Assembly: GCF_028473645.1 (NCBI RefSeq)
Contig: NZ_CP097269.1
Span: forward strand, 1,816,001 to 1,880,000
Direction: 5' to 3'
DNA length: 64,000 nucleotides
From: Acidovorax sp. GBBC 1281
Lineage (GTDB): Bacteria; Pseudomonadota; Gammaproteobacteria; Burkholderiales; Burkholderiaceae_C
The translations under genes were made by a program, and so were the position numbers. Every line of letters begins with the position of its first letter. Within the stretch, counting starts at the first letter, position 1. This document shows, in pieces, positions 55,335 to 63,579 of this stretch. Below the pieces are notes generated by a model that was given only the letters and a program-made list of their open reading frames with translations, did not search any database and had not been told where the DNA came from.

Positions 55335-55826
55335 ATGCTGTCGCGCCGTATCACGTTTGCCGATCTGGCGGCCGTTGGCCGTGTGGATAGGCATCGTCTG
55401 CGTAACCTCCTGAAAGACCTTCCGGAGTTCGCGCAGCGGCCTGCCAGCGAGCGCGTGGCCAGCGAGTACACCCTCCACGATCTTACGGTCGTGGCAGTGT
55501 TGTGCGACCTCGATCGCATGGGCTTTCGCAAGGAAGCCATCGCTAAGTGGATGGCCCCCATCCAGCAGGCCTTGCATGGGCCCCGCTTGATCGATGGCCT
55601 GCAGCTATTCCTCACCAGCGACCCTCACAAGGCTTCGTTGGTTGATCGTCAGTTCTTCCCGGGCGCAGGTGTCGTTGTCGATCTGGAACGGGCGCTGAGC
55701 GTAGTGGATAGCCACTGCAGCGGTCTGGAGGGAGACCGCGAGCAACAGCGCGACCTGGACTTCGGCCCTACCAGTGTTGCCGTATCTCAGGCAGTGAAGA
55801 CAACGCGAGGGCGCAGCCATGGATAG
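55335..55826 (+). CDS. HTH (MerR-like) regulator of the methylase-nuclease module
   Basis: A 163-residue protein whose first 75 residues (FADLAAVGRVDRHRLRNLLKDLPEF, then ASEYTLHDLTVVAVLCDLDRMGF) look like a MerR-type winged HTH with its wing and first effector helix. The remaining 90 residues have no known family. It overlaps the methyltransferase gene by 8 bp and is preceded by paired palindromes, so it is probably the autoregulating controller of the module, comparable in role to C proteins of restriction-modification systems. No Shine-Dalgarno is visible; with TATGAT 6 nt upstream the message may be leaderless. Confidence 0.7.
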   Translation: MLSRRITFADLAAVGRVDRHRLRNLLKDLPEFAQRPASERVASEYTLHDLTVVAVLCDLDRMGFRKEAIAKWMAPIQQALHGPRLIDGLQLFLTSDPHKASLVDRQFFPGAGVVVDLERALSVVDSHCSGLEGDREQQRDLDFGPTSVAVSQAVKTTRGRSHG

Positions 55827-58800
55827 CTTGCGCGATTGTCTCGAAAAAGCGGGTGTCACTGCGCAGAGCACGGTCGATTTCGGAGCCGTCGCGAGCCCAC
55901 GCCACGTGCGCTATCTCGACCTACTGGGCAGTCGGGAAAGTGATGAGTTGCTGCCCGACGCGGTTGTGGAGTCGGGCGGCGTACCGCTCGCCTACGTGGT
56001 CCGGCGCGACACTTTGGGCAGTTCACCTGCCGACACCGCTGCGCTCGCGCGTTTGGTCCGCGTGCTGGCCTGCCGGGCCGACGCGCGCTATCTGGCGGTC
56101 TTCGAGCCCGGTCAGGTGGTGGTGTATCCAATCCGGATGGACGCGGCGTTGCCCGCCCCAGCGTTGTCGGACACCGAGGCAGGCCAGTACGCTCGGTTTC
56201 GCGGAATGCTGAGCGGTAGCGCGGTGGATGCATCGCCCAACGTGTCTGCCCGAAAGTCCCGCAAAGCCGAAGTTCAGTGGCTGGACGGGCTGCTGTTCCA
56301 GTTGCTGACCGACGCTGCACGTGCGATCCACGCAGCCGCACCGTCGCTGACCGTACAGCAGGTGTTGGCGCTGGTGGGGCGCGCGCTCTTCTTTAGGTTC
56401 CTCGTTGACCGGCGCATCGTTGGGGAGGCCGATCTCGGCCGCATCAGCCGCGTGGACAACCTGAGCCTGGTGTTTGGCAACCTCGATGCGCTGCTGCAGA
56501 CGTGCTCCTGGCTGGACAAAACCTTCAACGGGGATCTGCTCAGCCTTGGGGGGGCGCACGACGATCTCGACAGATATGGGGACCTGCGGCAGTTGCTGGG
56601 GGAGGGCGCCGACACGGTTTGCTGGCATCTGACCAACATCCAGTGCAAAGCCGTCAGGGGCCAGTTGCCGCTGCAATGGGGCGGAATCTACTTCAAGCAC
56701 GTGCCCGTGGACGTGCTGAGCCAAGTCTACGAAGACTTTGCCCATCAGTTCATCCCCGAACTGGCCCGGGAAACCAGCATCCACTTCACGCCACGCAAGC
56801 TGGCAGAGATCGTGGTCGATGGTGCGTTCAGCGCTGTACGCAGTTCCACGCCCGACCGGGTCCGCGTGCTGGATCCGGCTGTTGGTGGCGGAGTATTTCT
56901 GGTGCTGGCGTTCAAGCGGCTCATCGCCGAGCATTGGCGGGCGTCGGGCGAGCGCCCCGACCGTAAAGAGATCCGGCGGATCTTGATGCTGCAGCTCACC
57001 GGACTGGACGTCAACCGGGATGCGTTGAACGTGACGGCCTTGAGTCTGTACCTGTGTGCGCTCGAGCTCGACCCGCATCCCAGCCCGCTGTCGGACCTCA
57101 AGTTCGAGAAGCTGATCGGTTCGATCCTTCATCCCGTCGATGCTGCCGCTCTTGAGTCAGCTACCGTGCCCCAAGATTCTCCGCATGACCGGCTGCTCGG
57201 CAGCCTGTCCAATCAAGTGCTCGCCCGGCATGCGTCCCAGTACGACATCGTGATTGGCAATCCGCCCTGGAACGCCTTTAAGGACGAGCGGGCCGGCGCG
57301 CTGAACTGTACCTTGCGTGATCTGCTTGCGAAGCCCAAGCAGCGGTCGTCGCCGCCTGCGGCCGCCGTGGTGGCGCGCTATGGCTCGCCCGACATCGCAT
57401 TTGTACTTGCCGCGTCGCGCTGGGCCAAGCCGGCGGGGGCGATCGGTTTTGCCGTGCATGGGCGGTTCTTCTTCCAAGAAGATTCGTTCGCGCTGCGCCG
57501 GCATGTCTTCGAGAACCTGCGTGTCACCGGCATCATGAACTTTGCGGCGTTGCGCCAGGACGAGAAGATCTGGCCAAAAAACGACGCTCAGTTCGCGCTG
57601 ATGGTCGCCGCCAATGAGCGGCCCGATCCGCTGGATAGTTTCTACTTCATCAGCCCGCGCCACGAGCCTCAGTTGTCCCAGGCCGGGGTCTTTCGCATCG
57701 ATCCTGGTGCGGCGATCCCGGTGGCGCTGCATGACGCATGCACCGATCCGCATGCCTTTAAGGCGCTCTACAAGGGTGGACGCTTGGGGTTGGATTTACT
57801 GCACCGCCTGCACGGTGATGCGACGTTGCCGCTGGGCCAGCAGGTAGCCAAACACGGTGTGAAGTTCAACAGCGGCTACCAGACCGGCAAGGGGCACAAG
57901 CGCGATGACGATGCCAGCCATCTGTTGGGGCTGCTGGATGCCCAGCTGGACATGGCCTTCGTCGCCGCGCCAGGAGCAAGACCGCAAGGCGAGCCGGACC
58001 TGTACTTTGAATTGCCCAAGGTGCAGTGGGCACGTGCTCCGCAGATCTACCGGGGACCGCTGCTGCTGCTGCGTGAATCGCCGCGCGCCGAGCGCCATCT
58101 GCGAGGTGCACTCTACTCGGACACCGACGTGGCATACCGGGAGAGCTTCATAGGACTCTCAGCCCAAGGCAAGCCGGAACTGGCGCGGCTCCTGGATTTG
58201 ATCTACGTCGTCTCCTATAGCGACCTGTTCCTGTATCACCAGCTTCTCACCAGCCCGAAGTTTGGTGTTGAGCGTGACTCCTCGCTGCAGAAGGATCTGA
58301 TGGCCTTCCCGTTGATCAAGGAAGAAGTGCTGACCTCGGAGCAAACACGCAAGGTGCGCGGAGTGGTTGTGCAACTGCAGCAGCGCCAAGTGAACTGGCA
58401 TAAGCTCGACGAGTTGGTGTATGACCTGCATGGCCTGACGACGGCAGACCGGCAACTCGTGCGCGACACGCTGGCAACGGAGCTACCGTTTACGGACGTG
58501 TCCAAGCAGGCCAGCTCGCGCACCGATTCCGTCATGCGCCAGCAGTTTATCGACACGCTGGCAAGACTCATCGGTCCCTTCGTGGATCCTGCTCAGGCGG
58601 GCGTGCGAGAACTGCCCGGCCGGCCAATCGATGGTTGGGTCTTCATCGAGATCGGTGCGCCCGAAGCGCGACGACATGTACTGCCGGATCCGGACCTTGC
58701 CAATCTGGTGAGCTTTGCGGAGAGCTACTGGAGCACCCGCGTGACGGTCAGGCTCAACGACCGCACCGTCCTCGGGCTGCTCGACCACCAGCGCTACTGG

Positions 58801-58908
58801 ACGCTCACCGAAGCCCGCAGCTTGGCGATGGACTGGCTGCAGTCGGAGCCGATGGCGGAGGTGCGCGTTGCGCCCACGGGCGATCAGACCAGGGTCTCGC
58901 CTGCGTGA
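55819..58908 (+). CDS. N6-adenine DNA methyltransferase with N-terminal nuclease-like domain
   Basis: A 1029-residue gamma-class N6-adenine methyltransferase. The target-strand motif X is HFTPRKLAEIVVD (about residues 322-334), the AdoMet motif I is VLDPAVGGGVFL (350-361), GLDVNRDALNVTALSLYL follows, and the catalytic motif IV is NPPW (481-484). The first 110 residues (ELLPDAVVESGGVPLAYVVRRD ... ARYLAVFEPGQVVVYPI) have the strand-helix order of a PD-(D/E)XK nuclease, but no acidic-X-Lys is seen, so it looks inactive. The C-terminal half should carry the target-recognition region. Compared with single-chain type IIG enzymes, an active nuclease seems to be supplied by the next gene, which starts in its stop codon (TGATG). 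Confidence 0.85.
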   Translation: MDSLRDCLEKAGVTAQSTVDFGAVASPRHVRYLDLLGSRESDELLPDAVVESGGVPLAYVVRRDTLGSSPADTAALARLVRVLACRADARYLAVFEPGQVVVYPIRMDAALPAPALSDTEAGQYARFRGMLSGSAVDASPNVSARKSRKAEVQWLDGLLFQLLTDAARAIHAAAPSLTVQQVLALVGRALFFRFLVDRRIVGEADLGRISRVDNLSLVFGNLDALLQTCSWLDKTFNGDLLSLGGAHDDLDRYGDLRQLLGEGADTVCWHLTNIQCKAVRGQLPLQWGGIYFKHVPVDVLSQVYEDFAHQFIPELARETSIHFTPRKLAEIVVDGAFSAVRSSTPDRVRVLDPAVGGGVFLVLAFKRLIAEHWRASGERPDRKEIRRILMLQLTGLDVNRDALNVTALSLYLCALELDPHPSPLSDLKFEKLIGSILHPVDAAALESATVPQDSPHDRLLGSLSNQVLARHASQYDIVIGNPPWNAFKDERAGALNCTLRDLLAKPKQRSSPPAAAVVARYGSPDIAFVLAASRWAKPAGAIGFAVHGRFFFQEDSFALRRHVFENLRVTGIMNFAALRQDEKIWPKNDAQFALMVAANERPDPLDSFYFISPRHEPQLSQAGVFRIDPGAAIPVALHDACTDPHAFKALYKGGRLGLDLLHRLHGDATLPLGQQVAKHGVKFNSGYQTGKGHKRDDDASHLLGLLDAQLDMAFVAAPGARPQGEPDLYFELPKVQWARAPQIYRGPLLLLRESPRAERHLRGALYSDTDVAYRESFIGLSAQGKPELARLLDLIYVVSYSDLFLYHQLLTSPKFGVERDSSLQKDLMAFPLIKEEVLTSEQTRKVRGVVVQLQQRQVNWHKLDELVYDLHGLTTADRQLVRDTLATELPFTDVSKQASSRTDSVMRQQFIDTLARLIGPFVDPAQAGVRELPGRPIDGWVFIEIGAPEARRHVLPDPDLANLVSFAESYWSTRVTVRLNDRTVLGLLDHQRYWTLTEARSLAMDWLQSEPMAEVRVAPTGDQTRVSPA

Positions 58909-59642
58909 TGTTCACCAGCCTGGGACGGGCACCTGCCCGATACGACGCCTATCCGCCGTGGAGCGCCGGCGTGATCGTCGTCGTGGAGCAGGCGATCCGC
59001 CAGGCTTGGCGCGCGCTGCTGCTGGACCACCAAGCCGTGCTCGCCACGCGCGACGAGGACCGCATCACGGACCGTCTGCTGGACATCCTCGTTGACTTGC
59101 GCAAGAGTGGTGCGGTGCCGGGTTTCACGGCCGATCTATTTGGCCTGCCAGTTCGCGATGCCAAGCTGCCGGACTGGCAGGGCGTGTCGATCGACAAAAC
59201 CCCCGACATCACGGTCTATCCCGCGCGGCCGCGCCAAGGCATTAGCGAGGGTCGACACGACGCGCTGTTCCTTGAGTGCAAAGTGCTGCACGGCAACCGC
59301 CGGCTGACGCAGTATGGCGACGAGGGTATCCAGCGATTCCTGGACGGCCGCTACGCGTGGCGCATGCCGCATGCTCACATGGTGGCGTACGTGTTCTCTG
59401 CCACCGACCGCCACCCCGCGTCGGCGCTCAAAGGCCATTTCACGCGTCAGCGCGCGGGGCCGCCTCGCCAGACCAATGGGCAGCGCTTGGCGCTGAGGGA
59501 TGGCCCCATAGAGGTGTTACCGGCAGGCTGCGCGTGCACCCGCCCGGTCATCCAGACCGAACACCTAAGATCGGCGCCGGTACTGCCAGGCCGCGACAAT
59601 CTCATCCGTTTGCGGCATCTGTGGTTGTGTGACCCGGCTTGA
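58908..59642 (+). CDS. PD-(D/E)XK nuclease-like protein, partner of the methyltransferase
   Basis: A 244-residue soluble protein. A PD-(D/E)XK-type active site is visible: an early acidic pair near residue 50 (ATRDEDRITDRLLDIL), the Asp of TPDITVYP (D100), and the E-x-K of FLECKVLHG (E123, K125), followed by a charged helix (QYGDEGIQRFLDGRYAW). This is the motif spacing of many restriction enzymes. It starts inside the stop of the methyltransferase gene, so the two are cotranslated. Inference: it is the cleavage subunit of a restriction-modification or related defence system. No close named family is recognised. Confidence 0.75.
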   Translation: MFTSLGRAPARYDAYPPWSAGVIVVVEQAIRQAWRALLLDHQAVLATRDEDRITDRLLDILVDLRKSGAVPGFTADLFGLPVRDAKLPDWQGVSIDKTPDITVYPARPRQGISEGRHDALFLECKVLHGNRRLTQYGDEGIQRFLDGRYAWRMPHAHMVAYVFSATDRHPASALKGHFTRQRAGPPRQTNGQRLALRDGPIEVLPAGCACTRPVIQTEHLRSAPVLPGRDNLIRLRHLWLCDPA

Positions 59643-59782
59643 AGAGGACGGCGTGGGTGCTACGGACGTGTTGAAGGCGGCTTACGAAAGGCTCAAGCCG
59701 TAAACCGCAATCTAGACGCAGGGGCGTAGGCGAGCATCGCTGCGCTCATACCGAGGCAGAAGTCTACTGACAGCTTTAGCGG

Positions 59783-60004
59783 CTAAAAATTTGCGCCCGA
59801 ATCACTGCCACGGCGGGAGCCACCTTGTTCCGCAATTTCACTTGGCCATGCAGTCAGATCATTGGCGGAGAGGCTGGCCAGAACTTCACGCAGCCGAACT
59901 GTTGAAACATGCTTCGGCGGCTCGAAAACATACCCAGCAGCCCGCATGTCGGCCTCGACTTCCTCCGTGATGAAAAACGGTTCACCTTCCGATTGATTAT
60001 TCAT
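59783..60004 (-). CDS. Small hypothetical protein of the element
   Basis: A 73-residue acidic protein (MNNQSEGEPFFITEEVEADMRAAGYVF...) with no recognised domain. AGAGG lies 10-11 nt upstream of the ATG. It is convergent with the nuclease gene and on the same strand as the transfer genes. Acidic small proteins of this size beside restriction modules are sometimes antitoxin- or anti-restriction-like, but nothing specific supports that here. Confidence 0.5.
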   Translation of the reverse strand: MNNQSEGEPFFITEEVEADMRAAGYVFEPPKHVSTVRLREVLASLSANDLTAWPSEIAEQGGSRRGSDSGANF

Positions 60005-60131
60005 GTCTTGGCCTCTTGGCGTCGAACCGATTATCGGCGGCGAGGGTGGTTAGATCAATTGCCATGACGCATGGCAACCGGTGGCGTAAAAGGCGGCCAA
60101 TGGCCGCGGTTCGGTATTTGGCGTTTGAGTC

Positions 60132-60368
60132 CTAGTGGGCCTGCAGCGATTGCCGTAGGCCGACCTTGGCCGCAAGGAAATCGTGTTTTGTGGCATGCCC
60201 GGTTTCGGCCTGGTAGTAGACGATCATCAGCATGTTGACCACCGCCTCGATCAGCGGCGAAACATGCAGTGCCATCTCTTGGTTCAATAAATCGAAGTCG
60301 ATTGCTGCGAGCTGCGTAGCGGCTTGCTGAACTGCCTTCGTTGCTTCTGTACTATTCCGAGTTGCCAT
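60132..60368 (-). CDS. Small hypothetical helical protein downstream of trbL
   Basis: A 78-residue, mostly helical protein without a known family (MATRNSTEATKAVQQAATQLAAIDFDLL...). A good ribosome site GGAGAGG stands 6 nt upstream of the ATG, supporting a real gene. It is 68 bp after trbL on the same strand and may be the last gene of the transfer transcript. A possible hydrophobic helix (LIEAVVNMLMIVYY) could associate with the membrane. Function unknown. Confidence 0.55.
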   Translation of the reverse strand: MATRNSTEATKAVQQAATQLAAIDFDLLNQEMALHVSPLIEAVVNMLMIVYYQAETGHATKHDFLAAKVGLRQSLQAH

Positions 60369-60436
60369 GATTCACCTCTCCATCAGGTGTTAAGTGGAAG
60401 TGCCGGCCGGTTGCACCCGGCCGGTGCGATTTGCTC

Positions 60437-62083
60437 TTACTGAGGGCGCCGGCTGACGAACGCTGCAACCTCGTCGTCAGCGATGGGAGCCTTGCCAAGA
60501 CTGTTGCTGTCGAACGCGGGGTCATCGTGTGACGCACCTTCTTGATCTCGACTTGCCCGGATCGCGGAAGCAATCTTCCCGCCCGTGGTTTCGCTGATGC
60601 GATCAAGAGCCGAACCGCGCATGCTCGCGGCCTTGGCCTTCGCCACGTCCCAGGAGCCTTGCGCCAGGTTGCCGGCAGTGCCCGCAGCGATGGCCGCCGC
60701 TCCGCCCAACATGCTGCCGGTGGTGCGTTGCTCGCCAGGTGCCAGGCCGGTGCCCTGCCCCCCTCCCTTGGCGTCAGAACCTGCGGCCTTGCCGCCTGCG
60801 TCGGCCTTGCCTTCGGCGGCACCAGGTGCCGCGCCACCGCCCGAGTCCTTGCCCTCGCCGGCCGGCGCGCTGCTCTTGCCGCCCGCGCTGTCGCCCTCGG
60901 ATGCACCACCACCGAAGCCACCGCCCGAGCTGCTGCCGGTGTCCATGCCCGCGAAGACGCTGCCACTGCCAGAGCTGCCGTCGCTAGGGCCTGCAGCGGC
61001 CATGGCAACGCCGCCCATCGTGCCCCCCATGCCACCGCCGCCGCCGCTCTCGCTGGAGGCCGCAGAGGCTTTGCTGTAGGCGGCCTTGATCGCCGATGCG
61101 CCGCCAGCGGCCGAGGCCGCGCCACCCAGCACAGCCGAACCAGCCACGCTTGCTGCGCCTGCGGCCATGGTCGCCGCGCCCATCACGGCACCCATGGCGG
61201 CACCGGCACCGAAGTTACCAATGCCGCCCGCACCGCCAACACTTGAACCTGTGATGACGCCGGCGACCAGTGGCGGCACGCGATTGACCAGCATCAGCAA
61301 CGCCAGACAGAAAACCAGCATCACACCCAGCTCTTCAAAATTCAGGGTGCCCGTGTTCATCCTGGCGTAGAAACTGGACAGCAGGTCGTTTCCGATGCCA
61401 ACCAGCAGCACCATCGTCATGATCTGCACGGCCACGCCCAATACGGTCTTGTAGTAGTTGATCGCCATGTCCGAGGTCCACCGCGATCCACCAAACCCCA
61501 GGAAGAAGATCCCTGCGTACGACAGCAGCCAGCCCGATACCAGGAGCAGCAGCATGTTCACGGCGATCACGGCCAGCAGCAGCAGGATGCCTGCGCTCAG
61601 GACCGCGCCAATGAAGCTGTCGATGGGCGACCACGCCGACAGGTTGCGGATCGCCTGCTTCCAGATCATGAAGCCCACATCGACGATGCTGGACGGCGTG
61701 ATCGATGAGAAGCCGGAAGCCTGCTCCCCGATCCTCGCCAGTGACTGGATGATCGAGGTTGCGAAGTTCGGGCCGTTACGTAGGAGCCAAAGGAAAAAGC
61801 CGAAGAACAAAATGAATTTGATGAACTCGGCAAAGAACTCGCCAATGTCGGCCTTCCGCAGCGCCATGAAGCCGAACGTGACCACCATCGATATCGTGCC
61901 CAACGTCCAGAACAGGAACATCGCAGCGTTCATGACCACGGTTTGCCAGGCCGTGGCGCGCGTGGCGAACTCCGTCACCACCTGGTCAAGCATCCCCTGG
62001 TTGGTGAGCTGGGCAGATGCGGCTGTGCAGAAGAGCGCTAGGAAGGCACCGATCAGCAGCGCCGGCTTGTGCAGTGTTTTCAT
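60437..62083 (-). CDS. trbL: Conjugative transfer protein TrbL
   Basis: A 548-residue inner-membrane protein, the VirB6-like channel component of P-type conjugation systems. A signal peptide (to about FCTAASAQ) is followed by six or so membrane helices (residues about 50-310; FGFMALRKADIGEFFAEFIKFILFFGFFLWLL is typical). Residues about 310-540 form a low-complexity Gly/Ala/Ser-rich cytoplasmic or periplasmic tail of a kind seen in many TrbL proteins. Its start overlaps the trbK stop (ATGA). Length and order match RP4 trbJ-trbK-trbL. Confidence 0.93.
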   Translation of the reverse strand: MKTLHKPALLIGAFLALFCTAASAQLTNQGMLDQVVTEFATRATAWQTVVMNAAMFLFWTLGTISMVVTFGFMALRKADIGEFFAEFIKFILFFGFFLWLLRNGPNFATSIIQSLARIGEQASGFSSITPSSIVDVGFMIWKQAIRNLSAWSPIDSFIGAVLSAGILLLLAVIAVNMLLLLVSGWLLSYAGIFFLGFGGSRWTSDMAINYYKTVLGVAVQIMTMVLLVGIGNDLLSSFYARMNTGTLNFEELGVMLVFCLALLMLVNRVPPLVAGVITGSSVGGAGGIGNFGAGAAMGAVMGAATMAAGAASVAGSAVLGGAASAAGGASAIKAAYSKASAASSESGGGGGMGGTMGGVAMAAAGPSDGSSGSGSVFAGMDTGSSSGGGFGGGASEGDSAGGKSSAPAGEGKDSGGGAAPGAAEGKADAGGKAAGSDAKGGGQGTGLAPGEQRTTGSMLGGAAAIAAGTAGNLAQGSWDVAKAKAASMRGSALDRISETTGGKIASAIRASRDQEGASHDDPAFDSNSLGKAPIADDEVAAFVSRRPQ

Positions 62084-62349
62084 GGCCTCGCTCCCTTCTG
62101 ATCTTTCGGGTCGGCCAGCTCAAGCCAGTTCATGGGCTTCTCGGTCGGCGCAATGCCGCCGCCAGTCGGGGATCGCCGCGAGCACAACCCGGCGAAGGTT
62201 TCGCGTGCCGCCTTGTCCTCGATCTTCCTGATCGTCTCGATCTGACAGTTGGTGTCGTTGACCTCGGGCATGGGCATGGTGGCCGGCTTGTTGTCGCAGC
62301 CGGCCAGTAGCGCCGCTGTGAGGCCGACGAGCAGCATCGTTTTTCTCAT
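62080..62349 (-). CDS. trbK: TrbK-like entry-exclusion lipoprotein
   Basis: An 89-residue lipoprotein with lipobox LLAGC (C18). Small lipoproteins in this position, between trbJ and trbL, are the TrbK entry-exclusion proteins of IncP plasmids, which block uptake of the same element. Sequence conservation in this family is low, so the call rests on size, lipobox and gene order. Two other cysteines (C35, C56) could form a disulfide. The C-terminal motif NWLEL is shared with TrbJ. It overlaps trbL by 4 bp. Confidence 0.75.
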   Translation of the reverse strand: MRKTMLLVGLTAALLAGCDNKPATMPMPEVNDTNCQIETIRKIEDKAARETFAGLCSRRSPTGGGIAPTEKPMNWLELADPKDQKGARP

Positions 62350-62364
62350 GGTGCGCCTCTCTGG

Positions 62365-63147
62365 TCAGCGGGTCAGTTCGAGCCAGTTTTTGGGACTGCT
62401 CGTCTTGCCAATACGGGACTCCGTCGAAGTGGCGTGCGTCGCCTGCTGTCGGGCTTCAAGATCGGCCTCGGCTTGCATCCTGGTCGTGACCGCGTTTTGC
62501 TGTGCGATCAACAGGCCGCGAATCTGCAGGAGCTGGTTGGCCTGGTTGCTGGCAAGCTGGTTTGCAAACCCGATGGCCTGCATCTGGCCGCTTGCGCCCT
62601 GTGCCGCCGACTGAAGCCGTTCCAGCGTGCGCGAGTCCGAGGCGAGGTTTCTCTGCTGCTGTTCCAAGCCCTTGAACAGCGCATCATTGGCCTTCTTCTG
62701 GCTCTCGCTCGCCAGACGCCGGTTCTGTTCCATCGCTGCGCGCTCCGCGTCGCTGCATCCGCTGGCCGAGAAGCAGGGCGAAGATTTGTAGTAGCTCACG
62801 TCCTGGAACTTGCCGATGTAGCTGTCCAGGCTGCCGAGCTGGTTCTTGTAGTAGTCAAGCGTGTTGACGGCGTTCATCAATCCACTGATCGTTGACTGCG
62901 CCTGATCCCAGATATACGCGGCCGGCGCGACCGTGTTCTGGATCATGTTCTCGTACTGCTGGAGCTGAGTGCGGTACTGCTCGATCTGCTTGAGCGTCTG
63001 CGCCACGTTCTCGACGGCCGACATGACGGTCTGTGTCAGGTTGGCCCCGTCGATCACGGGAATGCCTGCAAGCACTGGGGTTGTAACGCCGGGAGCGGCG
63101 AGGGCAACCACCATGGCAACTTTAGCCGCTAAATTTTTCGTCTTCAT
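62365..63147 (-). CDS. trbJ: Conjugative transfer protein TrbJ
   Basis: A 260-residue exported protein, the VirB5-like pilus-tip component of P-type transfer systems. A signal peptide (to about TTPVLAG) is followed by the family start IPVIDGANLTQTVMSAVENVAQTLKQIEQYRTQLQQYENM. Long helices rich in Gln follow (about residues 120-240). The length matches RP4 TrbJ (258). AGGAGAG stands 8 nt upstream. It ends with NWLELTR, a motif repeated in trbK. Confidence 0.93.
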   Translation of the reverse strand: MKTKNLAAKVAMVVALAAPGVTTPVLAGIPVIDGANLTQTVMSAVENVAQTLKQIEQYRTQLQQYENMIQNTVAPAAYIWDQAQSTISGLMNAVNTLDYYKNQLGSLDSYIGKFQDVSYYKSSPCFSASGCSDAERAAMEQNRRLASESQKKANDALFKGLEQQQRNLASDSRTLERLQSAAQGASGQMQAIGFANQLASNQANQLLQIRGLLIAQQNAVTTRMQAEADLEARQQATHATSTESRIGKTSSPKNWLELTR

Positions 63148-63177
63148 GCTGAACTCTCCTGTTGAAAAGAAATTGGG

Positions 63178-63552
63178 TCATCGTTTGGAGCGAGGCATAA
63201 CGACTTCGCGCATGGCCTCATACATTTGATTTTGGTTTTGATCTATTTTTGAAAGCAGTGCGCGAATAGTCGATTCACCGAATCGGCGAGTCCGTACGTC
63301 GTCTGTAAGCCAAAGCTTTAGCAGTCCACCTAGCCGCCCTAAATCACCATTTATGCGAGCCAGTTCTTCAACGCGTTTGTTGTCGACAATAGATTTCACC
63401 TGATATCCCATTCCTAAATTCCGTAGAAATGTGGAAGTGCTGAGTCCAGTTGCTTTAGCCAGCGATGTGATTTCGTATTTCTCATCTGGCGTCACCCAAA
63501 CATTAATGGGTGTGTGCCCTTTTCTGGTGGCAGCGGATTTTCGCTCAGGCAT
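63178..63552 (-). CDS. traJ: oriT-binding relaxosome protein TraJ
   Basis: A 124-residue ribbon-helix-helix-type protein, the RP4 TraJ counterpart, which binds next to nic and guides the relaxase. The block ELARINGDLGRLGGLLKLWLTDD matches RP4 TraJ almost exactly (shortened here: LARINGDLGRLGGLLKLW). The N-terminal half (GHTPINVWVTPDEKYEITSLAKATGLS) is the DNA-binding part. The ATG at 63552 gives the RP4 length (123); ATG 63564 is possible, and a reading to 63663 would run through oriT. It lies directly beside oriT, 30 bp upstream of trbJ. Confidence 0.9.
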   Translation of the reverse strand: MPERKSAATRKGHTPINVWVTPDEKYEITSLAKATGLSTSTFLRNLGMGYQVKSIVDNKRVEELARINGDLGRLGGLLKLWLTDDVRTRRFGESTIRALLSKIDQNQNQMYEAMREVVMPRSKR

Positions 63553-63579
63553 GGCTGGTTGCATTTCGGCGGTAGCCGA

